Source: Nocardia transvalensis
GTDB taxonomy: Bacteria; Actinomycetota; Actinomycetes; Mycobacteriales; Mycobacteriaceae
Assembly: GCF_015477765.1 (NCBI RefSeq)
Contig: NZ_JADLQQ010000001.1
Span: 682,001-746,000, forward strand
Length of the DNA stretch: 64,000 bases
Direction: 5' to 3'
Under the pieces are notes generated by a model. The model had not been told where the DNA came from and made no database searches. It saw only the letters and a program-made list of their open reading frames with translations. Numbering within the stretch: position 1 is the stretch's first letter; each line of letters starts with the position of its first letter. The translations under genes were made by a program, and so were the position numbers. Shown one piece after another: positions 9,101 through 17,220 of this stretch.

Positions 9101-9416
9101 CGACGGTGCACGCAGTGCGGCCGCCACCCTGGACTGGCTGTCGCTGCACGGCCACGACCACCTGGTGCGCAATGCGGTCGTGGTGATCAACCTGCCCCGG
9201 CCCGGATCGCCCAATGTGGGCATCCAGCAGCTGCGCGAATACTTCCTGTCACGCTGCCGCGCGGTGCACATCATCCCCTACGACCCGCACCTGTCCGAGG
9301 GCGCCGAGATCGACCTGGGACGCCTGCACAAGAACACCAAGCGCGCCTTGGTGGAGCTCGCCGCCACCGTCGCCGACGACTTCGCGACGGATCATCGGCG
9401 GTATATGAGCTACTGA
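6114..9416 (+). CDS. EspI-like protein: proline-rich N-terminus plus MinD/ParA-type ATPase
   Basis: A 1,100-residue protein with a GTG start behind AGGTG. A basic segment near residues 40-65 (RRKGRRKSEE, GKKRRKGWRRD) is followed by about 720 residues of Pro/Gly/Ala/Thr-rich linker containing five GYGP-like repeats (7690-8270). A deviant Walker A, LKGGVGKTTTT, lies near residues 857-867, followed by IAVDANPDFGTLS and IILTDCGTG. This is the layout of mycobacterial EspI (Rv3876), linked to ESX-1 regulation, but the linker is much longer. It lies about 2.3 kb from eccC and is read in the opposite direction. Confidence 0.82.
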   Translation: MSRNNDLPMLPPWLSESEITHTGYEAPVQNLPHEDLIPEEPARRKGRRKSEEPESGKKRRKGWRRDKSEPEGHEAGPAEPVPNAGATQGDPQFQRSQPQTELPPLPQRTGGEFQLPHRNTGAAQGSPAPGPTAQGGPAAPPQRGVGPHPHTSGPDSGMPGDNPWQSGPQGLRQPGPQGHPDIPERPSIPPAPQPHSASPTAAVPAPPEADDSSEMTVRITRRPDLPPAPRPSDQPSARPSLPEPPGPGDRPAPTGEAPAPAPARLPNSPQWEPPPPPVPTHPVTPQGKQPPWLGSMGPTETASGAPAPTSATATPEAPAASGASPTRLPDSGTEPPSPITPDHPARPTEAQGAGQTTPERGTATMSPGPATIDRPTSEPQVDTVATSGPSSGPRAPESETVQPPTGGRHRALETPIPTIPGPNGEPTTMVRPHGDPGPHVPVTADPSARPGLQARDDSPSAESRSAVRDSESGATASGTSPAAPDLRGETPALPTTAEPFSPAPDSGLRPPPEAPIAGETGGRPAPDMGYGPAGRAPQTGARPPVEGAPERHRAPTSGSGHPTPNPGYGPAGPTSPIGPQAPTEATPGPRATAAETHVGNEKAAPSTGYEPTGRSPHAEGQAPTEVPERHRAPGQWETAAGSDQPGPQAPTVNGIDSGPAPYASPDAGYRAGGPGPRTGGQAAAEGPPTGSHHGPGGPGPHGVGAGGPVPYAAPDAGYGPANQGGAQAPGDEAYGPGYSQGGGQYPPHGGAPMNGAPPVQGSQWQQAGQQWGAAPYAPQQHPAQYQPPAGPQPSLDDVPVRRAKKAPGSGWRRAVHHMSGGAINPGMSAEERRLQELVARIRQPVRGDYRIAVLSLKGGVGKTTTTMGIGSIFASIRGDRVIAVDANPDFGTLSQRVPLQTRSTVRDLLLDQSIRSYSDVRRHTSQATSRLEVLASERDPAASEAFSEDEYRQVARILQRFYNIILTDCGTGLMHSAMAGVLDLAHSLVLISSSAIDGARSAAATLDWLSLHGHDHLVRNAVVVINLPRPGSPNVGIQQLREYFLSRCRAVHIIPYDPHLSEGAEIDLGRLHKNTKRALVELAATVADDFATDHRRYMSY

Positions 9417-9435
9417 GTCCGGCGGGGGCGGAGCT

Positions 9436-9969
9436 CTACCAGGCCGGGAGGCGGCGACGGCCGGCGAGGACGTCGTTGACGAGATCGTCGTAGCCGTCGG
9501 CCAATTCGGCCAGGTGATGCCAAGCGCAGTGCAGGACTTCGTCATTCGGGTCGAGGGTCATCAGGGCGTGATGCGCGCGCACCGAGGCCTCGGCGAGACG
9601 GTCGATGACCGAGCCGATCGTCTCGGTGTGCAAGGTGGCGCCGAGGCGGTGCTGCGGCACCGTGCGGGCGATCCAGTCGTCGATCGCCATCACCAGTTCG
9701 GTTCGGCGGCGCTCGATTTCGACGATGGTGGTGGGATCGCTGTCCGGCTCGGATCCGCCGCGTCCGATCAGCCGTCGCTCGTGCAGTACCGCGAGATCAC
9801 GGGCGAACCACAGCATGGGACCGCCGATGACGCGGTGACCGCGACAAGCGCGCAGTAGTAGGTCGGAGGTCGGCAGCAAGCCGGAGCTCAGGGATTGGAC
9901 CGCCGTAGCGCTGTGCGGTGTGTCGGGCAGCGCCACGACCACCGTCTGGGATGTCTCCGAACCTGCCAC
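9436..9969 (-). CDS. DUF4254 family protein
   Basis: A 177-residue soluble, mostly helical protein with a GTG start at 9969. It carries the segments LTLDPNDEVLHCAWHHLAEL and DGYDDLVNDVLAGRRRLP near the C-terminus and RRTELVMAIDDWIART in the middle, which I recognise as typical of DUF4254 proteins of Nocardia and relatives. Function is unknown. It is read toward the EspI-like gene and away from the GntR regulator, with 140 bases between it and that regulator. Confidence 0.75.
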   Translation of the reverse strand: MAGSETSQTVVVALPDTPHSATAVQSLSSGLLPTSDLLLRACRGHRVIGGPMLWFARDLAVLHERRLIGRGGSEPDSDPTTIVEIERRRTELVMAIDDWIARTVPQHRLGATLHTETIGSVIDRLAEASVRAHHALMTLDPNDEVLHCAWHHLAELADGYDDLVNDVLAGRRRLPAW

Positions 9970-10032
9970 GTTGCCTCGCCGTCATCGCCGTTACAACACC
10001 CGTTCAGGACTTCATTACAATAAACCGCTGAA

Positions 10033-10056
10033 GGCGTGTGTCAAGGGTCACACGCC
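10033..10056. promoter_or_regulatory. Perfect inverted repeat upstream of the GntR gene
   Basis: GGCGTGTG (10033-10040) and CACACGCC (10049-10056) form an 8+8 inverted repeat with an 8-base centre, about 54 bases before the GntR start codon and within the divergent spacer to the DUF4254 gene. Position and symmetry suit an operator for self-regulation by the GntR protein. Confidence 0.5.
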
Positions 10057-10109
10057 CGGCGGACCAGCGGAGTAGACTCCTTTTCCTCGAGGCACTACCT
10101 AGGAGCGAG

Positions 10110-10952
10110 ATGGCGGCGGAGGGTCCGAGGTATCTGCGGATCGCAGACGTCCTCCGCGAGGAGATCCGGGGCGGCAGGTGGAAGCCGGGCGATCGTCTAC
10201 CGAGTCACTCCGAACTTGCGGAGCACATGCAGGTCTCGATCACCACCGCGCGCAACGCGATCCAGGTGCTGGTGGCCGAAAACCTGCTCTACACAGCGAC
10301 TTCCCGCGGCACCATCGTGCGCAGCCAGGAGGTGCTGGAATCGGTTATGACCACGCATATTCGGCCCGACCGTCCCAAGTCGAGCCACGACATCTTCTCC
10401 GAGATCGCCCGGGCCGCCGGTCGTGAGCCGTCCAAACAGTTCAGCGCGCGGATGGAACCGGCCGCCGCGGAGGTCGCCGCGTGGCTGGGCGTGCCCAAGG
10501 ATTCCTGGGTGGTGTCGCGGACGGTGGTCCAATATCTGGACAACGAGCCGTGGTCGTGGGAAGTCAGTTTCTATCCACGGGACTTGGCAGAGGCCACCGG
10601 CATCGACTGCCCGCACGACATTCCCGAGGGCACCACTCGCCGGATGGCCGAGCGCGGCCACGCCGAAACCGCCCATCGCGACACCATCGTCGCCCGGCCC
10701 GCGACCGCCGAGGAGGCGGCGGTCCTCGGTGTCGGCATCGGCACCATGCTGCTGGACCATCTGCGTATCGGCGCCAACGCCGAGCGCATCACCCGCGTGA
10801 CCCGGCATCGCTCGATCGCCGCCCGCAACCGTCTCGCCTACGAACTCGGTGACGACGACGGCACCGAAATCATCCGCAAGACCCTGGGTGCACCGCAGCC
10901 CCCAGGCAATTCACATTTCTTCGGTAACTCTCTGGTACCCGGTTCACCATGA
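10110..10952 (+). CDS. GntR-family transcriptional regulator with UTRA effector domain
   Basis: A 280-residue regulator. The ATG at 10110 follows AGGAG at 10101-10105, so the upstream in-frame start was rejected. The winged-helix DNA-binding part is YLRIADVLREEIRGGRWKPG followed by LPSHSELAEHMQVSITTARN, the HutC/GntR signature. From about residue 95 a UTRA-type ligand domain follows (WEVSFYPRDLAEATG; ARPATAEEAAVLGVGIGTML). The effector is not predictable. Its stop codon overlaps a small ORF (ATGA), which in turn overlaps the acetyltransferase start. Confidence 0.9.
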   Translation: MAAEGPRYLRIADVLREEIRGGRWKPGDRLPSHSELAEHMQVSITTARNAIQVLVAENLLYTATSRGTIVRSQEVLESVMTTHIRPDRPKSSHDIFSEIARAAGREPSKQFSARMEPAAAEVAAWLGVPKDSWVVSRTVVQYLDNEPWSWEVSFYPRDLAEATGIDCPHDIPEGTTRRMAERGHAETAHRDTIVARPATAEEAAVLGVGIGTMLLDHLRIGANAERITRVTRHRSIAARNRLAYELGDDDGTEIIRKTLGAPQPPGNSHFFGNSLVPGSP

Positions 10953-11026
10953 CAGACCGCACATGTTCGAGAGCCCCGGATCTCTCTTGCTCACACCGTG
11001 ACCTACTGGCGGCGGGCATACCATGA
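10949..11026 (+). CDS. Possible 25-residue leader or coupling ORF between gntR and the acetyltransferase
   Basis: ATG at 10949 overlaps the GntR stop (ATGA), and the TGA at 11024-11026 overlaps the acetyltransferase ATG at 11023. The ORF reads MTDRTCSRAPDLSCSHRDLL then AAGIP. Its first 15 bases, from 10948, are copied at the acetyltransferase start (11021-11035). It may be a translational coupler, or simply the scar of a short duplication of the start region. There is no evidence that the peptide itself does anything. Confidence 0.3.
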   Translation: MTDRTCSRAPDLSCSHRDLLAAGIP

Positions 11027-11595
11027 CAGACCGCATTCGCCAGGCCCGGATGGGCGACCTCGGCACCATCTGCCGACTACGGCTCCAACGCACGGCCTGG
11101 CTTGCGGCACGAGGATCGGATCAATGGACGCGGCAGGGGCGGGGTCTGCCGATCGAACGGTTTGCCCGCGCGGCCGGGCGCGCCGTGCGTGCCGGGGAGA
11201 CCTGGATCGCCGAGGTGGACGGCGAATCGGCAGGCACCATCACCGTGAACGACCGCGCCGACGAGGGCCTGTGGTCGCCGGGCGAGATCGCCGACGGGGT
11301 CATCGTGCACTACATGATCGTGGACCTGCGCTTCGCCGGCCAGGGTGTCGGCGCGGATCTGCTCGCGCACGCCGCGGAACTGGCTCGGGCACGACACCGC
11401 GGCTGGGTCCGGCTGGATGCCTGGACCACGAATACCGCCCTGCACGCCTATTACCTGCGCGCGGGTTTCCAGCTGGCCCGCATCGCCGGACCGGAGGCAT
11501 CGGGTCCGTCCGCCGCCCTGTTCGAGCGCCGAGCCGACGCCTGGCTACTGCCCGCCTCCCCGCGACTTCAGGCCGTACCCGTAAGTGCCACGTGA
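11023..11595 (+). CDS. GNAT-family N-acetyltransferase
   Basis: A 190-residue acetyltransferase beginning MTDRIRQARMGDLGTICRLR. The acetyl-CoA pyrophosphate loop is RFAGQGVGADLL (R-x-x-G-x-G type), preceded by the strand VIVHYMIVDL, and the C-terminal motif is TNTALHAYYLRAGFQLAR. The acceptor is unknown. It lies downstream of the GntR regulator and is likely co-transcribed with it. It converges on eccC with a 102-base spacer in which no strong terminator was seen. Confidence 0.88.
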   Translation: MTDRIRQARMGDLGTICRLRLQRTAWLAARGSDQWTRQGRGLPIERFARAAGRAVRAGETWIAEVDGESAGTITVNDRADEGLWSPGEIADGVIVHYMIVDLRFAGQGVGADLLAHAAELARARHRGWVRLDAWTTNTALHAYYLRAGFQLARIAGPEASGPSAALFERRADAWLLPASPRLQAVPVSAT

Positions 11596-11697
11596 GTTGC
11601 GTACAGGTCCTGCGTCAGGTGCCGCACGGCTTCTGGGCGTACCCGACGAGTTACCCATGTGCTCGCGAAATCAGTTGTTGCGTTGCATTCCATATGG

Positions 11698-14600
11698 TTA
11701 CAGCGGTGGTAGGTAGGAGACCTGGACCATTTCGGTTTCGCGGCTGCGGGACAGCAGGGTGCCGCGACCGGGTGGGAGTTTGGTGGAGCGGATGTCGCCG
11801 AGGATCTTGCCCTCGTCCTTGGGCGCACTCATCAGCAGCGCGTCGACCGACATGTCCTTCAAGGTGCCCAGCACCTTGTCGTACAGCGCCCGGGAGGCGC
11901 CGCCGGACCGTCGCGCGACCACCAGGTGCAGGCCGATGTCGCGCGCCTGCGGCAGGAATTCCAGCAGCGGTTCGATCGGGTTGCGCCCGCCGGTCACCAC
12001 CATGTCGTAATCGTCGACCACAACATAGATCTCGGGCCCGGTCCACCAACTGCGCTCCCGCAGCTGCTGCGGGGTGATGTCGGAACCCGGAATCCGCTTC
12101 TGCATATAGGTGGCGACCTCCTTGATCATGCCGAACGAGGTCTGCGCCGAGGTCGAATATCCGGCCAGCTGCGGACCCTCTAGCACGCCGAGCATGGTGC
12201 GGCGGTAGTCGATGAGGATGACCCGGGCCTCGTCGGCGTTCGAATTCTCCGCCATGCCCATCACGATGTTGCGCAGCAGCGTGGTCTTGCCGCATTCGAC
12301 GTCGGCGAAGGCCATGAAGTGCGGCTGGCTGTCGAAATCCAGGACCAGCGGCTCCAATTCGTTCTCACCGAGGCCGATGAGGATATGCGTCTTGTCCAGC
12401 ACCATGCCCCGCCGCTGCGCCTCGGCCAGCACCTGGTCGCGCGACACCTCCAGCGGCAGCATCCGCACGTCCGGCGCGCGCCGCCCGGCGTAGAGCTCGT
12501 TCAGCTGCTGTTTGGCGCCGGCGATGCCCTCGGCCAGGGTGTGCGGATCGGAATCCGAATCCAGCCGCGGCAGCGCGATGAGCATATGCAGCTTGTCCGG
12601 GGTGATACCGCGGCCAGGCCGACCGACCGGCACGAGAACGGCCGTGCGGCGGTCCATTTCGGAGTCCGAGGGATCGCCCAATCGCAACTCCAGCCGGGTG
12701 CCGATCAGATCCTTCACGGCCGGGCGGATCTCCGCCCAGCGGTTGGCCGACAGCACCAGGTGAATACCGTAGGACAGGCCCTGTGCCGCAATGGCATTGA
12801 ACAACGGCTCCATCTGCTCGAATTCGGCGCGGATGGTCGGCCAGCCGTCGACGACGAGGAAGACGTCGCCGAACTGGTCCTCCGCCAACGAATCCGCGGC
12901 GCGCTGATGCGCATCGAGCTGATTCAACCGCGCCTTGCGCTTGCGGAACTCGACGATGGATTCGATGCCGAGCTCGCGGAAGCGTTCCTCACGCTGACGC
13001 AGCAGCGTCGTCACCTCGGCGACGGTCCGGCGCACCCGATCCACCTCGAGCCGGTTGGCCACCGAACCCACATGGGGCAGACCCGCCAGACCCGCGAACG
13101 TGCCGCCACCGAAGTCCAGACAGTAGAACTGCACCTGCTCGGGCGTATGGGTGGCGGCGGCGGCCATAACGATCGTGCGCAACGTCGTCGACTTACCCGA
13201 CTGCGGACCGCCGACGACCGCGACGTTGCCCTGCCCCCCGGACAGGTCGACGATCAGCACGTCGCGGCGCTGCTCGTACGGTTTGTCGATTACGCCCAGC
13301 GGCAGCCACAGCTGGCCGTGCCGGTTGACCGGCGACCGCCAATCCGGGTCGGGCAGCAGCATATCCACCGACGGCGACTCGTCCAGCGGCGGCAGCCACA
13401 CCTCGTGGGCGGGGCGGCCGTGGCCGCGCAGCCGTTCCACCACCACGTTCAGCAGCGTCGGCGGCACGCCCAGCTCGTCCTCGGGCTCGGCCTCTCCCGG
13501 CGGCGGAGGCAGTTCCGGCAGTCGCCGGGAGGGACTCACCTCTACCGCCGCCGGAGCCTCCGGCACTTCCACCCGGCCGGCGGTGAACACGACCGGCGAC
13601 TGCTCTCCGCTCTTGCCACCCTCCGTCCGACGGGAACTGCCGCGCGGGGAGACATACGGCCCGGACACATAGGAGGCGTTGAAGCGCAGCGGATCGTCGG
13701 CATCGCTCTTGAGGTAGCCGGAGCCGGGCACGCTGGGCAGGTGGTAGGCATCGGTGATGCCGAGCACCGCGCGAGATTCGTTGGCGGAGAAGGTGCGCAG
13801 GCCGATGCGATAGGACAGGTGTGAATCCAGCCCGCGCAGCTTGTTCTCCTCCAACCGCTGCGAGGCCAGCAGCAGGTGCACCCGCAGCGACCGGCCGAGC
13901 CGGCCGATCATCACGAACAGTTCCGCGAAATCCGGCTTCTGCGACAGCAGTTCGGAGAACTCGTCGACCACGATGAACAACGCCGGCAGCGGATCGAGCT
14001 GCGCACCGGCGGCACGGGCTCGCTCGTAGTCGGTGACGTTCGCGAAATTGCCTGCCGCGCGCAGCAATTCCTGGCGCCGATTCATCTCGCCCGCCAGCGC
14101 GTCGCGCATGCGGTCGACCATCGAGAGTTCTTCCTCGAGGTTGGTGATGACCGCGGCGACGTGCGGCAGCGCCTCCAACCCGAGGAAGGTGGCGCCACCC
14201 TTGAAGTCGACCAGCACCAGGTTGAGCAGATCCGGGGAGTGCGTCGTCACCATCGACAGCACCAAGGTGCGCAGGAATTCGGACTTGCCCGAACCCGTGG
14301 CGCCGATACACAACCCGTGCGGGCCCATACCGTTCTCGGCGGACTCCTTGATGTCCAGCTCCACGGGGGTGCCGTCGGGGGTGATGCCGATCGGCACCCG
14401 CAGCCGTTCCCGGTCGCTGCGCGGACGCCACACCACGGCCGGATCGATCTGCGCGGCATCGGGAATTTTCAGCAGCGCCATCAGGCCGGGGTCGGCGCGG
14501 GTCTCGTCGCCGAGGCTGACCAACTGGGCCGCCGTCGCGATCCGGAACCGTGCCAGATCCCGGGCCAGGGACTCGGCCTCGGCCCGGGTCACGACGTCGG

Positions 14601-15753
14601 CAGTGGCGAATTTCTCCACGCCCGCAGCCGATTTCGCCGCGACCATACCGTCGACGACCACCAGCTGCAGACCGCGCCGCACGGCCAACCCGGCCTGCGG
14701 GGCGGTGAGATCGATGACGGTCACCGAGTCCAGGCCCGCGTCGCTGACCAATCGCTCACTGCCGCTGACGTATCCGTCGTCGATGATCACCAGCAGATGC
14801 ACCCGCCCGGCGGTGGGCTGGGCGTTGCGCATGAACCGGCCGCGTTCGAGCAGCTCGGCGGCCATGGAGGTTTCGAGTTCGGCCAGCGATCGGTACATCA
14901 TCCGCATCGAACCCATGCCATCGCGGTCGACCGGATGCTGCAGGTGCGGTAGCCATTTCGCCCACGACCAGGTCTCGCTGTCGGGATCGGCGCAGATGAT
15001 GGCGACGGCGGTGTGGTCGGGGCCGTGGAAGGTGGTGAATTCCATCAGCATCGAACGCACCAGCGTGTGCACGTCGGCCTTGTCGCCTTCGATGTTGATG
15101 GCCGGGAACGCGCGCAACGAGATCGCGGTCGGCAGGCCGTGCACCACCGAATGGGTGCGCACGAACCGGCGCAACGCCACGGTGGACACCGGCTCGAGGT
15201 CTTCCAGCGGACCGGTTTCCGGCCGGGCCAGCTTGGTGGCCAGCCGGTGGCTGCCGACCCCGACCCGGACGTGACCGAAATCCGGATCGTTGGGGCGGCG
15301 CTCCCACATGCGCCTGCTGCCGACGATCGACTGCAGATCCGACGGCGCCGGATGGCTCCACAGCAGGGCGGCCAGCTGCGCGCCGCCGGTCTTGCGCACA
15401 TCCTTGCGGACCTGGTCGAGGTAGCGGAAGTAGTCCTTGCGCTCCTCGTTGAGTTCGGCCGCCTTCTTCGGGCCGCCGCCACCGCGGTATCCCGCCATCA
15501 TGCCGACCATCGACATCAGCATCATCATCGGGAACATCATCATGAACGGGTTGGTCAGCAGGCTGCGGCCCATCATGACCATCATCGCGATCATGCCGAC
15601 CACGGCGACCACCATCACCAGCGGCATGAGCCGGATGAGCAGATTCACCGGGACCGGGCGCTCGATTTCCGGCGGCGGGCTCAGCGCCACCTCACCGCCG
15701 GGCGGCCGCGGCGGAGCGATCCGCGGTCGACGCACGAAGCCTTCGGTTGCCAT
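11698..15753 (-). CDS. eccC: ESX secretion ATPase EccC (FtsK/SpoIIIE type, single polypeptide)
   Basis: Motor ATPase of the ESX inner-membrane complex that recognises Esx substrates. The 1,351-residue protein is the fused form, as in ESX-3 and ESX-4, rather than split EccCa/EccCb. Two membrane segments lie at about residues 35-85 (LMPLVMVVAVVGMIAMMVMM region). Three P-loops follow: GATGSGKSEFLRT near 484, GGPQSGKSTTLRT near 850, and ADVECGKTTLLRN near 1151, where the first Gly of the third is replaced. Walker-B-like strands include LVLVDFKGG, YCLDFGGG and VILIDYRR. It starts 3 bases after the mycP stop in an eccD-mycP-eccC operon. Confidence 0.96.
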   Translation of the reverse strand: MATEGFVRRPRIAPPRPPGGEVALSPPPEIERPVPVNLLIRLMPLVMVVAVVGMIAMMVMMGRSLLTNPFMMMFPMMMLMSMVGMMAGYRGGGGPKKAAELNEERKDYFRYLDQVRKDVRKTGGAQLAALLWSHPAPSDLQSIVGSRRMWERRPNDPDFGHVRVGVGSHRLATKLARPETGPLEDLEPVSTVALRRFVRTHSVVHGLPTAISLRAFPAINIEGDKADVHTLVRSMLMEFTTFHGPDHTAVAIICADPDSETWSWAKWLPHLQHPVDRDGMGSMRMMYRSLAELETSMAAELLERGRFMRNAQPTAGRVHLLVIIDDGYVSGSERLVSDAGLDSVTVIDLTAPQAGLAVRRGLQLVVVDGMVAAKSAAGVEKFATADVVTRAEAESLARDLARFRIATAAQLVSLGDETRADPGLMALLKIPDAAQIDPAVVWRPRSDRERLRVPIGITPDGTPVELDIKESAENGMGPHGLCIGATGSGKSEFLRTLVLSMVTTHSPDLLNLVLVDFKGGATFLGLEALPHVAAVITNLEEELSMVDRMRDALAGEMNRRQELLRAAGNFANVTDYERARAAGAQLDPLPALFIVVDEFSELLSQKPDFAELFVMIGRLGRSLRVHLLLASQRLEENKLRGLDSHLSYRIGLRTFSANESRAVLGITDAYHLPSVPGSGYLKSDADDPLRFNASYVSGPYVSPRGSSRRTEGGKSGEQSPVVFTAGRVEVPEAPAAVEVSPSRRLPELPPPPGEAEPEDELGVPPTLLNVVVERLRGHGRPAHEVWLPPLDESPSVDMLLPDPDWRSPVNRHGQLWLPLGVIDKPYEQRRDVLIVDLSGGQGNVAVVGGPQSGKSTTLRTIVMAAAATHTPEQVQFYCLDFGGGTFAGLAGLPHVGSVANRLEVDRVRRTVAEVTTLLRQREERFRELGIESIVEFRKRKARLNQLDAHQRAADSLAEDQFGDVFLVVDGWPTIRAEFEQMEPLFNAIAAQGLSYGIHLVLSANRWAEIRPAVKDLIGTRLELRLGDPSDSEMDRRTAVLVPVGRPGRGITPDKLHMLIALPRLDSDSDPHTLAEGIAGAKQQLNELYAGRRAPDVRMLPLEVSRDQVLAEAQRRGMVLDKTHILIGLGENELEPLVLDFDSQPHFMAFADVECGKTTLLRNIVMGMAENSNADEARVILIDYRRTMLGVLEGPQLAGYSTSAQTSFGMIKEVATYMQKRIPGSDITPQQLRERSWWTGPEIYVVVDDYDMVVTGGRNPIEPLLEFLPQARDIGLHLVVARRSGGASRALYDKVLGTLKDMSVDALLMSAPKDEGKILGDIRSTKLPPGRGTLLSRSRETEMVQVSYLPPL

Positions 15754-15756
15754 GTC

Positions 15757-17220
15757 CTACAACCCTTCTCCCGATCCGGCCCCGGCCGGATCCACGTCGT
15801 CACGGCGCTTGCGGAACGGAATCGACGCCGCATAGCCGAGGCCGAGCAGTGTGAGCAGCACGATGGAGCCGACGGTAGCGATCAGGCGCGGGGCCGGGTC
15901 GACCGGCGTCGGCGGCGTCGGGCCCGCGATCGCCCGCGGCGCATCCGACCCGTCGGCGACCGACCGATCCGGCAGCTGCGCGGTCAGCGCGGCCAGCGGA
16001 TCGATCAAGCCGTGCCCGGTGCGGTCGTCGTGACCCGTGCCCGGGGCCTGCGCGGTGCGCACGATGCGATCGATCACCTGCTGTGCGTTCAGTTCCGGAA
16101 ACCGCGACCGCACCAGCGCCGCGAGTCCGGAGACGAAGGCGCTGGAGAAGCTGGTGCCGTCGATGGGCCCGCTGCCCTCGTTCGTCTGGACGGCGTCGAT
16201 CAGCCCCGCGGAACCCGCCTTGCTGTCCAGGGAGACGATATTGCGCCCGGGTGCGGCGACCCCGACCCACGGACCGTGCACCGAGAACGGCGACACCGAG
16301 CCGTCCGGCTCCGTCGACGCCACCGACAGCACATATCGGGAGTACCAGGCGGGAGTGACGATGGTTTGCACCGCGCCCCAACCGGTCCCGTCGTTCTGCG
16401 TCTCACACGCCGTGCCCTGCATGGTATTTCCGGCCGCCGTCACCACCACGACGTTGCGGTCGTAGGCGTATTTCACCGCCGCACCCAGCACCGCGTCCGC
16501 CGGATCCGAACCGGCCTGGCTGCAGGCCACTTCGGAGATATTGATCACGGTGGCGCCCATGTCGACCGCGCGCACGACTGCGGCGGCCAGGGTGAGCACA
16601 TTGCCGTAGGTTTCCCGGCTGATCGTGCCGGGTGCCTCCCGGACCTCCCGATTCTTCGGCTCGAAGGCGCTGCTCAGCTGCCGGATGCTGAGAATCTCCG
16701 CCTCCGGCGCAACGCCTGCGAACATGTCGTCGGGGCTCGGCCGGGCGGCGATGAGGCCCGCGACGACGGTGCCGTGGGCATCGCAGTCGTCGGTCCCGTC
16801 GGACGTGGACACGAAGTCGCCGCCGCCCTGCAGGGCGGGCAGCCGGGGGTGCCGGCTCACCCCGGTGTCGATGACGGCCACCTTCACACCCGCTCCCCGG
16901 CTGAACTGCCACGCCGCGGGGAGATTCAGAATCCGTTGCGGCAGCGGAATATCGCGGGGCGGACCACCGCGCAGCATCGGCTCGGCGCAGACCCGGCTCG
17001 GCTGGGTCTCGTCCGGCGGGCCGCCGCGGGCGTTGATCGCCAGCGCGGGGCCCAACGCACCGTCGTCGACGATCGGCGGCGCGACAGCGGCGGCCGGAAC
17101 GGGAATCGCGGCGCTGGCCGCGAGCACCATCGCCGCACCGGCCAGCGACATCAGCAGCCCCGCCCGCTGACTGCGGCGGGGTGGGTGACGCCGAATCATC
17201 GGGATACCGCCGCGGATCAC
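15757..17220 (-). CDS. mycP: Mycosin, membrane-anchored S8 serine protease of the ESX system
   Basis: A 487-residue subtilisin-like protease required for ESX complex stability. The GTG at 17220 overlaps the eccD stop (GTGA); an ATG at 17199 is the alternative. A signal segment lies near residues 20-45 (LLMSLAGAAMVLAASAA). The catalytic triad is visible: Asp118 in VAVIDTG, His149 in CDAHGTVVAG and Ser357 in DGTSFSSAFVSG. A C-terminal membrane helix (LIATVGSIVLLTLLGLGYAA) is followed by a basic tail. Confidence 0.95.
   Translation of the reverse strand: MIRGGIPMIRRHPPRRSQRAGLLMSLAGAAMVLAASAAIPVPAAAVAPPIVDDGALGPALAINARGGPPDETQPSRVCAEPMLRGGPPRDIPLPQRILNLPAAWQFSRGAGVKVAVIDTGVSRHPRLPALQGGGDFVSTSDGTDDCDAHGTVVAGLIAARPSPDDMFAGVAPEAEILSIRQLSSAFEPKNREVREAPGTISRETYGNVLTLAAAVVRAVDMGATVINISEVACSQAGSDPADAVLGAAVKYAYDRNVVVVTAAGNTMQGTACETQNDGTGWGAVQTIVTPAWYSRYVLSVASTEPDGSVSPFSVHGPWVGVAAPGRNIVSLDSKAGSAGLIDAVQTNEGSGPIDGTSFSSAFVSGLAALVRSRFPELNAQQVIDRIVRTAQAPGTGHDDRTGHGLIDPLAALTAQLPDRSVADGSDAPRAIAGPTPPTPVDPAPRLIATVGSIVLLTLLGLGYAASIPFRKRRDDVDPAGAGSGEGL

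Noticed and set aside
11596..11697. A terminator between the acetyltransferase and eccC
   Set aside because: No stem of six or more base pairs with a short loop was found in this convergent gap.
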